Shown in pieces: positions 7,416 to 13,132 of a stretch of DNA of 13,132 nt (position 1 is the first letter of the stretch; every line of letters starts with the position of its first letter). Made by a program: the position numbers and the translations under genes. Source of the DNA: an uncultured Planctomycetales bacterium (GTDB lineage: Bacteria; Planctomycetota; Planctomycetia; Pirellulales; Thermoguttaceae); NCBI GenBank assembly GCA_937889015.1, contig CALARR010000211.1, positions 1-13,132 of the forward strand, in the 5' to 3' direction. The notes under the pieces are model-generated. The model saw only the letters and a program-made list of their open reading frames with translations. It was not told where the DNA came from and ran no database searches.

Positions 7416-8309
7416 ATGAGCGTTGTCCTTGAGACTCAGTTACCCGGATTGCCAGTGCGCCGCGGGAAGGTTCGGGACATTTTTGACCTGGGCGATCGGC
7501 TGTTACTGGTAAGCACCGATCGCATCAGCGCGTTCGATTGGGTATTACCCAGCGGCATCCCAGACAAGGGGCGGGTCCTGACCCAGTTGTCGGCCTTCTG
7601 GTTCGGTCTGCTGGGCGAGCCCAACCACCTGCTATCGATCGACGTGGACCAGATGGACCTTCCGGCCGGTGCCGACCGAGCGCAGTTGGCCGGACGCACC
7701 AGCCTGGTTCGCAAGACGAAGGTCGTGCCGATCGAGTGCGTCGTCCGCGGCTATCTGGCTGGGTCGGGTTGGAAAGAATACCGGGCGCGAGGTACGGTCT
7801 GTGGACAGGTGCTGCCCTCGGGCCTGAAGGAAAGCGACCGCCTGCCGGAACCGATCTTCACGCCCTCCACTAAGGCCGAGAGCGGCCACGACGAGAATAT
7901 CTCCTTCGAAGAGACGGCCAAGCGCGTGGGCCAGTCCATCGCAGAGGAGTTGCAGCGGCGGAGCCTGGCCATCTTCCAGCGCGGGGCCGAATACGCCCTG
8001 AAACGCGGGATCATCATCGCCGACACCAAGTTCGAGTGGGGCCTGGTCGATGGGCAATTGCTGCTGATCGACGAGGCGCTCACACCGGACAGCTCCCGCT
8101 TCTGGCCAGCCGACCAATATGAGCCGGGCCACGGCCAGCCCTCGTTCGACAAACAATTCGTGCGCGACTGGCTGGAGACGACCCCCTGGGACAAGAACAG
8201 TCCCCCACCGTCCCTGCCGGCGGACGTGGTGGCCAAGACTCGCCAGAAGTACGTCGAGGCCTACGAACGGCTGACGGGCCAGAGATTCTGCGGGACTGCG
8301 GACGGCTAG
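7416..8309 (+). CDS. purC: Phosphoribosylaminoimidazole-succinocarboxamide synthase (SAICAR synthetase)
   Basis: This is the cytoplasmic enzyme that joins CAIR and L-aspartate with ATP to make SAICAR in de novo purine synthesis. The 297-residue product is normal length for the ~300-residue form of the family. Hallmarks in order: GKVRDIFDLGDRLLLVSTDR near residues 14-33 with ISAFDWVLPSGIPDKG behind it, VVRGYLAGSGWKEY (about 109-122), PIFTPSTKAESGHDENISFE (about 147-166), and IADTKFEWG then LIDEALTPDSSRFW (about 202-230). All the nucleotide- and substrate-binding blocks appear intact. It stands alone between two minus-strand operons, with no other purine gene in the window. The 3' side has a short T-run near 8336 but no convincing hairpin. 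Confidence 0.97.
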   Translation: MSVVLETQLPGLPVRRGKVRDIFDLGDRLLLVSTDRISAFDWVLPSGIPDKGRVLTQLSAFWFGLLGEPNHLLSIDVDQMDLPAGADRAQLAGRTSLVRKTKVVPIECVVRGYLAGSGWKEYRARGTVCGQVLPSGLKESDRLPEPIFTPSTKAESGHDENISFEETAKRVGQSIAEELQRRSLAIFQRGAEYALKRGIIIADTKFEWGLVDGQLLLIDEALTPDSSRFWPADQYEPGHGQPSFDKQFVRDWLETTPWDKNSPPPSLPADVVAKTRQKYVEAYERLTGQRFCGTADG

Positions 8310-8409
8310 AACGCGTTTCAGGCACCTGTGGCGGCTTTTTCGCTTTCGGAACCGTGGCGACACGCTGCCGGGAACGCTACACGTGTGTGCGACACGCACT
8401 AGCTCTGTG

Positions 8410-8437
8410 GCTGATAGCTGTTAGCTGATCGCTAGCT
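8410..8437. repeat. Degenerate 7-bp tandem repeat (GCTGATA type)
   Basis: Four consecutive heptads, GCTGATA, GCTGTTA, GCTGATC and GCTAGCT, occupy the end of the 132-bp gap between purC and the convergent DUF11 gene, just 4 bp beyond the DUF11 stop codon. The first three differ from one another at one or two positions. I have an impression that similar AGCTATCAGC-type runs occur in planctomycete intergenic DNA, but cannot verify it here. A 9-bp direct repeat, GCGACACGC, is also present at 8357-8365 and 8389-8397. Confidence 0.6.
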
Positions 8438-8441
8438 GCTT

Positions 8442-9638
8442 TCACCGCACGCGGCAGTTGAAGCGGAGTACACCGCCCTGCCCTACTTCCAGCGGCTTGT
8501 CCAGTTCCCAGCGCAGCACGAGCGAACCACCTTCGTTTGCCTGGCTGAAGAACTGCGTGTCGACGCTGCTTTGGGCGCTGTCCGGCACGTATTCCAGGCG
8601 CGTGGTCAGGTTGTCGACGATCGTCACGTTGCCGATCGCCTCGTTGCCCACGTTGTCGAAGCGGATCGTGAAGGAAATGATGTCTCCCGGCTCGGCAAAC
8701 GGCGTCGAAGCCACCTTGCACACGCGGAGTCGCGGGCAAGACGGCGGCTTGTTGACCGTGTACACGGCGTGCACATTCTGGTTCTTGGTTTCCGCCGCTG
8801 CGGCCTGACGGTCGAGGATCACCTGCACGGCCTGAGTCTTCGACCAGGGGATGGCAGCTTGCGCGCTCTTGGCCAGCATGGGGCCTTCGGCCTCGATCAT
8901 CTGTCCGGTGCGGATCAGGGTCACGCTCTCATACGGCTGGAAGGCGTCCTGAAAAGCCTTTGCCTTGACCGCCGTAGACATCGCGCCCGCACGCCGGTCC
9001 AACTGGTAAATGGTCAGACTCTTCGTGCCGATCTCTGGGGTCGGCTGCAGGTTCTGGGTACTGAGACTCGGCCCCCTCGCATACTCCTGCTGGCTCAGTC
9101 GTAGGGGTTTGGCGATGCCCGCCGCTCCGTTGGCCTGTTCGTTCTGGATCAAGCTCACGACTTGACGAGCTGCGCCGAAACGTGGGGCATACACGCATAC
9201 GCGATTCGTGGGTTGCACGAGCGTCCGACCGTCGAGCGTGTCGAAATGCGCCACCGTGTCTTCCATCTCCAGGCCGCGGACGTCGCCGGTGCGAGTGACC
9301 TCGGCGCGGAAGCAGGCGTCGCCGCCGTCACACAGGTACTCGCCACTAAAGCCTGCCGGACAACACTCGTTCATGGGTGCGTACGGCAAAGGAATTCCCT
9401 GTTCCATGCCCGGCGGTCCGCAGGGGATAGGCTGAGGGCACATGGCGTAGGCGGGACACGGCACGGTGTCGGTAAACTCGGTGTGGCCCGCCACGGTTGC
9501 CATGCCAGCGCCGGGCATGCCCGGCGCGGCCGCCTGATGCGACGGCCCTTGGCAAGAACAGAAGACTAACGGGACGCACAGCCCCCACAGTCCGAGGGCC
9601 ACGCGGCAGACCGTATTCGGCATGCGATCGCTGTTCAT
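8442..9638 (-). CDS. Cys-rich DUF11-domain envelope lipoprotein of a planctomycete family
   Basis: The 398-residue product starts MNSDRMPNTVCRVALGLWGL and has a lipoprotein-like signal ending PLVFCSCQG, with Cys27 or Cys29 as the lipidated residue. Residues 61-109 hold seven cysteines, including ECCPAGFSGEYLCDGGD, a motif I associate with planctomycete surface proteins. The middle contains LEMEDTVAHFDTLDGRTLVQ and NRVCVYAPRFGAARQVV. The C-terminus (about 300-398) is a DUF11-type immunoglobulin-like domain: CKVASTPFAEPGDIISFTIR, FDNVGNEAIGNVTIVDNLT, RLEYVPDSAQSS. DUF11 domains are repeats of surface proteins and are thought to be structural. The ATG overlaps the preceding stop as ATGA (9635-9638), with GGAGG at 9649-9653, so it is translationally coupled and last in its operon. 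The frame stays open upstream to 9680, but inside the previous gene. A structural or adhesive role in the cell wall is inference. Confidence 0.8.
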   Translation of the reverse strand: MNSDRMPNTVCRVALGLWGLCVPLVFCSCQGPSHQAAAPGMPGAGMATVAGHTEFTDTVPCPAYAMCPQPIPCGPPGMEQGIPLPYAPMNECCPAGFSGEYLCDGGDACFRAEVTRTGDVRGLEMEDTVAHFDTLDGRTLVQPTNRVCVYAPRFGAARQVVSLIQNEQANGAAGIAKPLRLSQQEYARGPSLSTQNLQPTPEIGTKSLTIYQLDRRAGAMSTAVKAKAFQDAFQPYESVTLIRTGQMIEAEGPMLAKSAQAAIPWSKTQAVQVILDRQAAAAETKNQNVHAVYTVNKPPSCPRLRVCKVASTPFAEPGDIISFTIRFDNVGNEAIGNVTIVDNLTTRLEYVPDSAQSSVDTQFFSQANEGGSLVLRWELDKPLEVGQGGVLRFNCRVR

Positions 9639-10627
9639 CGCCACAGCCCCTCCGTGCCACGCATGCGCGGATCGTGCCATTGGCGAACCGGTTGATCCGA
9701 GGCCATGCTCTGGCCGGCGCTGGACACGGCAGTCGTCGGCTCAGTGACCGGAACCTCATACGGCGCCGCGGCGGGATACGAGATCCAGGGTGGGCTACCG
9801 AAGAGGAACTCGGCGGAACTACGCTCACTTTCAGTCGGCACCCGTGCTCCCAGACGCAGAATCGCCACGGGACGCCCCAAGGCGTCGGCGGCGAGCAAGG
9901 GGTCCTGGCCGGGCGCGACGTCGAACCAGTTCTGCTCATTCGTCTGCCGGGCCGGCAGTGCATTTTGCGGATCTTCCAGATAGATGACCCGCGTGACAAA
10001 CTTGCCGCTCAATGCGTATTCAAGATCCTGCTGCGTCAACTCGATGGGGATGGCGAACCGCCGCTCTTGGCCGCGCGGCGCGTACAACCGATCGATCACC
10101 TCGATAGTCGGAAAGACCTCCAACCCCGGTTGGAACGGCACATTGAAAACGCTCAGGCGGTAGACCTGTCCGATCAACAGCCCCACGCGGAGCGGAGCGG
10201 CCTGTGCCTGGCCCAAGGTCCCATCGGCCGCCAGGGCGACCGCAGCCCCCTCAGGCACACTGATTTGGACCGGCTGGAAGTAGCCCGGTAGGCAGCCGCC
10301 GCGCAGCAGGTGTTGGCTCCCAATCGCTCCCGGAGGCATGACGCCTTGATGCAGCCAGTGCGCGCCGGGCTGTTGGGCCGGGAGGCTCCCGACCCAAACA
10401 CACAGCACGACAATCGCCCCAGCCACTGAGCCAACCCACTGCCCACCGCTTCCAGCCGATGCCTGCTTGACCGACCGGTCGTCCAGCGCCAAGCGACAGG
10501 CCCTGCCAGCCGTGGCGCACGACCTGTCCGAGCCAATCCCTGCCCCTTTCGCCGCCGCCACCAGACCCGACCGTCTGGCCGGACTGTAGCTGCTTGGGGA
10601 TGGGCTCGTACACAGTTCGGTCGCCAT
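9635..10627 (-). CDS. Exported envelope protein, paralogue of the 10700-11779 lipoprotein; N-terminus uncertain
   Basis: The core (about residues 154-262 from ATG 10627) reads YRLSVFNVPFQPGLEVFPTI, FAIPIELTQQDLEYALSGKF, VTRVIYLEDPQNALPA and DPLLAADALGRPVAILRLG. It aligns block by block with the upstream neighbour, so the two are clear paralogues. A hydrophobic segment, AGAIVVLCVWVGSLPAQ (residues 70-86), is the export signal, far from any ATG. The part before it is Ser/Arg-rich and has poor G/C at third positions. An overlapping frame (10655-10420) looks more like coding sequence. Joining that frame to this one at the G4 run (plus 10417-10420) with one extra G would give WKRWAVGWLSGW followed directly by the hydrophobic segment. 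So the gene may contain an indel and start elsewhere (TTG 10684 and GTG 10613 also exist). It is middle gene of the operon, 72 bp behind the paralogue and overlapping the DUF11 gene by ATGA. Function unknown. Confidence 0.65.
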   Translation of the reverse strand: MATELCTSPSPSSYSPARRSGLVAAAKGAGIGSDRSCATAGRACRLALDDRSVKQASAGSGGQWVGSVAGAIVVLCVWVGSLPAQQPGAHWLHQGVMPPGAIGSQHLLRGGCLPGYFQPVQISVPEGAAVALAADGTLGQAQAAPLRVGLLIGQVYRLSVFNVPFQPGLEVFPTIEVIDRLYAPRGQERRFAIPIELTQQDLEYALSGKFVTRVIYLEDPQNALPARQTNEQNWFDVAPGQDPLLAADALGRPVAILRLGARVPTESERSSAEFLFGSPPWISYPAAAPYEVPVTEPTTAVSSAGQSMASDQPVRQWHDPRMRGTEGLWR

Positions 10628-10655
10628 GCCGCAGGGCCTTCTTCTTGGTCGCCGT
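10420..10655 (-). other. Coding-like alternative frame over the start of the 9635-10627 gene
   Basis: Starting after TGA at 10658-10656, the frame reads TATKKKALRHGDRTVYEPIP, then KQLQSGQTVGSGGGG, ending WKRWAVGWLSGWG. By hand count 26 of its first 30 codons end in G or C, against 19 of 30 in the frame used for the called gene. The composition also looks more protein-like. No ATG lies in it; GTG 10613 is the only start-type codon near its beginning. It may be the real N-terminus of the next product, displaced by one missing base. Confidence 0.35.
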
Positions 10656-10699
10656 TCAAGTTGTCGAATACGATCCTTGCCCAACCATCCGTCCGATCG

Positions 10700-11779
10700 C
10701 TACGGGCAAGGCGTGGGGCAGGCCATCACCGGAGCCTCAGGGGCAACCACGGCTCGCTGGTGCGAGTACTTGTCGTGGAAGCATGCGTGGCCAGCGTCAG
10801 CACGCTCGACGATGCTCACGTGATTCGCCGGTTCCGGATAGCTGTACCCCGGTTCCTGCCGGACGTCGATCCGCACCTGGCGTGTCGGCTCGGGCAGTTG
10901 GACCTGAGTGTGATTGACCATCACGTGCTTCTTGAGACCGGCCGGGACTCCCAACGGAACGTGCGGCGGGCCAGGCAATCCAATCGGCGTGCCAACCATG
11001 GGCATACCGTATTGCGGTGCGGTCACCCCGGCCACGAAATTGGGCGGGCAAGCACCACCGACCGGCAGCATCGCCGCGGTCGGCATGACGCCCGACATCC
11101 CACCACCGTTGGCGCCGGAGATCATCTGGCCGCCGGGAACCTCGAGATCCTTGTTGCCCACACGGATGATGGCCAGAATCGCACCGCGACGGTCGGCCTC
11201 GACGATCGGGTCCACGCCCGGATCGAGCCGCGTGCTGACCAACGTTTCGACGCCGGCCAAAGCCATCTCCTGGAACTCGGGATCCGGCAGGTAAATGACC
11301 TTGGTTACGAAGTTCCCGCTGAGCACCTGGTCGAAGTCTTCTTCGGTCAACTGAAAGGGGATGGCGTTATGGGCCAAGAAGGCGGCCGTACGCGGCATGG
11401 CCGCTCCGACCTCCAACGTGGGATACAGTTCCACACCGGGACGCCCGGGAATATTGGTCAGTTTCAGCCGATATACGGCAGCCTGCGGGAAGTCGTATCG
11501 GCCCGGGGCGATGATCGGCGAGGAGTCGAACATGCCAGCGGACGAGACATCCCACTGGACGGCCATGCCTTCAGGACCAACAAAGGCGACTTGCGAGGCC
11601 AAGCCGACGCACATGGGCGCCATGGGCATCGCAGGGCACATGACCCCAGGGCCCGGACCGTCCACGCCAGGGCCAGGGGCGGCCAGCATGGGAGCCGGCG
11701 GAAGTGTGTTGGTGCAAGGGGCTTTGCAGCCGACCATTGCCACAACGGCAACTAGCATCACTACAGCGACAAATCTCAT
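10700..11779 (-). CDS. Planctomycete envelope lipoprotein of unknown function
   Basis: The 359-residue product starts MRFVAVVMLVAVVAMVGCKA, a lipoprotein signal with Cys18 behind V-G. The minus-3 Met is not the usual Leu. A Pro/Gly/Met-rich linker (23-57) leads into a domain beginning GLASQVAFVGPEGMAVQWDV and the conserved core AVYRLKLTNIPGRPGVELYP, TLEV, then IPFQLTEEDFDQVLSGNFVT, KVIYLPDP and LDPGVDPIVEADRRGAILAI (about 101-208). The C-terminal third is Gly/Met/Pro-rich and then charged, ending in CPTPCP. I recognise the core as a recurring hypothetical family in planctomycete genomes, but no function is known to me. AGGGGGG about seven bases upstream of ATG 11779 supports the start. It is the first gene of a three-gene operon containing its own paralogue and a DUF11 protein, which points to envelope architecture. 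Confidence 0.8.
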   Translation of the reverse strand: MRFVAVVMLVAVVAMVGCKAPCTNTLPPAPMLAAPGPGVDGPGPGVMCPAMPMAPMCVGLASQVAFVGPEGMAVQWDVSSAGMFDSSPIIAPGRYDFPQAAVYRLKLTNIPGRPGVELYPTLEVGAAMPRTAAFLAHNAIPFQLTEEDFDQVLSGNFVTKVIYLPDPEFQEMALAGVETLVSTRLDPGVDPIVEADRRGAILAIIRVGNKDLEVPGGQMISGANGGGMSGVMPTAAMLPVGGACPPNFVAGVTAPQYGMPMVGTPIGLPGPPHVPLGVPAGLKKHVMVNHTQVQLPEPTRQVRIDVRQEPGYSYPEPANHVSIVERADAGHACFHDKYSHQRAVVAPEAPVMACPTPCP

Positions 11780-11845
11780 GGTGTCCCCCCTACCTTACGC
11801 CCGAAGCCGCCCAGGATGCTCTCCTAGCCCGAACTTGAGCGTGAG

Positions 11846-11875
11846 ACGATATGGCCATGCTCGTGAACGAGTCAA
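11846..11875 (-). promoter_or_regulatory. Candidate promoter of the 11779-8442 operon
   Basis: On the minus strand TTGACT (11875-11870) is followed by an 18-bp spacer and TATCGT (11851-11846). Transcription would start near 11838 and leave a leader of about 60 nt to ATG 11779. A near-palindrome, CTCGTGAACGAG (11860-11871), covers most of the spacer and touches the -35. That is where a regulator could bind, but its arms are only five bases. Confidence 0.35.
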
Positions 11876-11908
11876 ACCTATCGGGCTTGCCCTGGGCCAC
11901 GATTGCCG

Positions 11909-11937
11909 TGGACCCGGAACAAGACCCGTCTTACAAT
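11909..11937 (+). promoter_or_regulatory. Candidate promoter of the LolA-like lipoprotein gene
   Basis: TGGACC (11909-11914) is followed by a 17-bp spacer and TACAAT (11932-11937), with four and five matches to the -35 and -10 consensus respectively. Transcription would begin near 11944, leaving an unusually long leader of about 130 nt. A second TACAAC occurs near 12035 without a good -35. The divergent candidate promoter is about 34 bp away, so the two could be co-regulated. Confidence 0.35.
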
Positions 11938-12076
11938 CCGGAACAGTTGTGGTGGTCTGCGTAAGCCAGCCGATCGCTACGGCACGAGGGGCGGCAGCGC
12001 AAACTACCCGTCTGAGGTCTAAGGTCGGTCTCTTACAACGCGAATCTTTGGCAAATCCGGCAAGACCCCCAAATCA

Positions 12077-13006
12077 ATGTCTAAGCTACCCATTTTCACA
12101 CTCCTATTTCTTCCCGTCGTACTAGGGGGGTGCGACCGTCTCGATGCCCTTCGCGCCCGCGTCCGAGACCAGGCCGCCCCCGAGCGCGCGCCAATCGATC
12201 CTGTCCAGGCACAGCAGGCCGCCGCGCTTCTGGCCAACGCCGCCGCCACCCTCCAATCGCGGGATGCGGTCAGCGCCCGGATGAACGTCAGCGTACAGTT
12301 GTTCGGCCAGGTGCTGATGGGATCAGGGCTGTATCTGGAGCAAGACCCGCAGCGCAGTCGCCTGATGCGCATGGAGTTGAACTTCCAGGTCGACGGCAAG
12401 CCGACCAGCCTGGTGCAGATTTGCGACGGCCAGCACTTCTGGAGCTATCGGCAGGCAGGCAAGGAGTCGAGCCTGAACAAGGTGGACCTGGCTCGGTTGG
12501 ACGAGGCTTGGCAAGCCGCGGTGGGCAACGGTCCTCCGTTGCCCTGGATGATGCTGGGCGGGCTCCCCAAACTCCTGCACGCCTTGAACGAGACGTTTGT
12601 CTTTGCCAGGCCTGAAGCGAGCCGCTTACAGGACCTGGCGGTCTGGAGGCTACGCGGTGAGTGGCGGCCGGAGCGACTGGCCGCATTGCTGCCCCAGTAC
12701 CAGAAGGCCTTGTCGCGAGGCCAGACCTTCAACAGCGCCAAATTGCCGGAACACTTGCCCGACGAGGTTCTGCTCTTCTTGGGGCAGGAAGACCTGTTTC
12801 CCTATCGCCTGGAGTATCGTCGGCGGTCCGATACGCCAGACGCGTCGGGCCCGAACCCGCTGTTATTGGCTCTGCAATTATCGGAAGTGACGCTGAATGT
12901 ACCGTTGGACCCTTATCAGTTCCGCTATAGCCCCGGGGGGCTCAAGGACCGCGACGTGACGGCTGAAGCCCTGCAGCAGTTCAATCTGACCTCTAAACCC
13001 AAGTGA
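12077..13006 (+). CDS. LolA-like lipoprotein (outer-membrane lipoprotein-sorting fold)
   Basis: The 309-residue product starts MSKLPIFTLLFLPVVLGGCD, with a clear lipobox L-G-G-C and lipidated Cys19. The mature part reads RMNVSVQLFGQVLMGSGLYL, QDPQRSRLMRMELNFQVDGK, then SLVQICDGQHFWSYRQAGKE and LGGLPKLLHALNETFVFA. This resembles the half-open beta-barrel of LolA/LppX-like proteins, in which a strand pattern ...QVCDG.HFW.Y... recurs in planctomycete members. LolA proteins carry lipoproteins across the periplasm, but a membrane-anchored form like this may bind another hydrophobic ligand. The C-terminal domain of the 3696-5461 hydrolase looks related (inference). ATG 12077 has no Shine-Dalgarno and is chosen because the signal peptide begins there. 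It is followed at once by an inverted repeat. Confidence 0.75.
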   Translation: MSKLPIFTLLFLPVVLGGCDRLDALRARVRDQAAPERAPIDPVQAQQAAALLANAAATLQSRDAVSARMNVSVQLFGQVLMGSGLYLEQDPQRSRLMRMELNFQVDGKPTSLVQICDGQHFWSYRQAGKESSLNKVDLARLDEAWQAAVGNGPPLPWMMLGGLPKLLHALNETFVFARPEASRLQDLAVWRLRGEWRPERLAALLPQYQKALSRGQTFNSAKLPEHLPDEVLLFLGQEDLFPYRLEYRRRSDTPDASGPNPLLLALQLSEVTLNVPLDPYQFRYSPGGLKDRDVTAEALQQFNLTSKPK

Positions 13007-13063
13007 GCCGTCCTGCTGTGTGCGGGCCGGAATCCGTTGTGCTACGCGGTTCAGCAGGACGGC
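13007..13063. terminator. 12-bp inverted repeat directly after the LolA-like stop codon
   Basis: GCCGTCCTGCTG (13007-13018) and CAGCAGGACGGC (13052-13063) are perfect inverted repeats around a 33-nt loop, beginning on the base after TGA 13004-13006. An A-T pair (13006/13064) extends it by one. The arms are GC-rich, and only a weak TTGAGCTTT follows. A terminator is plausible. However, an open frame with coding-like third positions runs through it, so a role in the mRNA or DNA of the next gene is also possible. Confidence 0.45.
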
Positions 13064-13132
13064 TTGAGCTTTGTGGCCATTGACAATTCGACTTATCAGG
13101 TCGACGGCTACTCGCCGAACCAGATGGCGGTC
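13037..13132 (+). CDS. Possible start of a further gene (partial, runs off the window)
   Basis: The same frame as the preceding gene reopens after its stop codon and is the only plus-strand frame still open at the window edge. From TTG 13037 it reads CYAVQQDGLSFVAIDNSTYQ and continues VDGYSPNQMAV. About 79% of codons from 13007 end in G or C. TTG 13064 and GTG 13073 are other possible starts; none has a convincing ribosome site. Only about 32 residues are visible and I recognise no family. It may be chance. Confidence 0.25.
   Translation, partial: MCYAVQQDGLSFVAIDNSTYQVDGYSPNQMAV

Noticed and set aside
8310..8345. Intrinsic terminator of purC at the GGCTTTTT tract
   Set aside because: The only nearby palindrome, CAGGCACCTG, has a 2-nt loop and cannot form a useful hairpin.
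10661..11755. A 364-residue plus-strand open frame antisense to the lipoprotein gene
   Set aside because: His/Arg-rich mirror translation. The minus-strand frame has a lipobox, a ribosome site and a paralogue next door.
13080..13085. TTGACA as a promoter -35 near the window end
   Set aside because: No -10-like hexamer at 16-18 bp, and it lies in a frame that looks coding.
1..13132. CRISPR arrays, tRNA/rRNA genes, insertion sequences, phage or defence genes
   Set aside because: No regularly spaced repeats, cloverleaf-like sequence, transposase motifs or terminal inverted repeats with target duplications were seen on either strand.

Overview
The window looks like a chromosomal segment from a member of the Planctomycetota, most likely a Pirellulales-type bacterium. 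GC content is high, and several proteins belong to families I know mainly from planctomycetes: the DUF11 protein with a GEYLCDGGD motif, the YRLKLTNIPGRPGVELYPTLEV paralogue pair, and the GH10-like protein. Nearly every protein except PurC carries a signal peptide or lipobox, so this is essentially a cell-envelope region around one purine-biosynthesis gene. I see no tRNA, rRNA, CRISPR array, insertion sequence or phage gene.

Layout. 1-150 (+) is the end of a dihydrodipicolinate-synthase-family gene. A sigma70-like promoter at 175-203 precedes a secreted LVIVD-repeat beta-propeller protein (264-2417, +). A 10-bp inverted repeat (2460-2494) separates it from a convergent three-gene minus-strand operon. 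In transcription order that operon encodes a GH10-like TIM-barrel protein (6988-5486), an alpha/beta hydrolase fused to a LolA-like domain (5461-3696, with an apparent -1 frameshift near 3911), and a secreted C45-type Ntn hydrolase (3699-2515) joined to it by an ATGA overlap. A gene-free divergent region (6989-7415) leads to purC (7416-8309, +). After a short heptad repeat comes a second minus-strand operon: an envelope lipoprotein (11779-10700), its paralogue (about 10627-9635, uncertain N-terminus) and a Cys-rich DUF11 lipoprotein (9638-8442), the last two again overlapping by ATGA. A divergent promoter region (11780-12076) then serves a LolA-like lipoprotein (12077-13006, +). A 12-bp inverted repeat lies immediately behind its stop codon, overlapping the possible start of another gene that runs off the window.

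How they may work together (inference). The 11779-8442 operon probably builds or decorates a planctomycete-specific envelope structure. The 6988-2515 operon groups three exported proteins, two with recognisable hydrolase folds and a third with a degenerate glycosidase fold, which suggests processing of an envelope-associated or extracellular substrate. No defence or mobile system is visible. The best leads are the two separate single-base frame disruptions, both explained by one missing G, the apparently catalytically dead GH10 fold, and the conserved but functionally unknown DUF11/paralogue operon.
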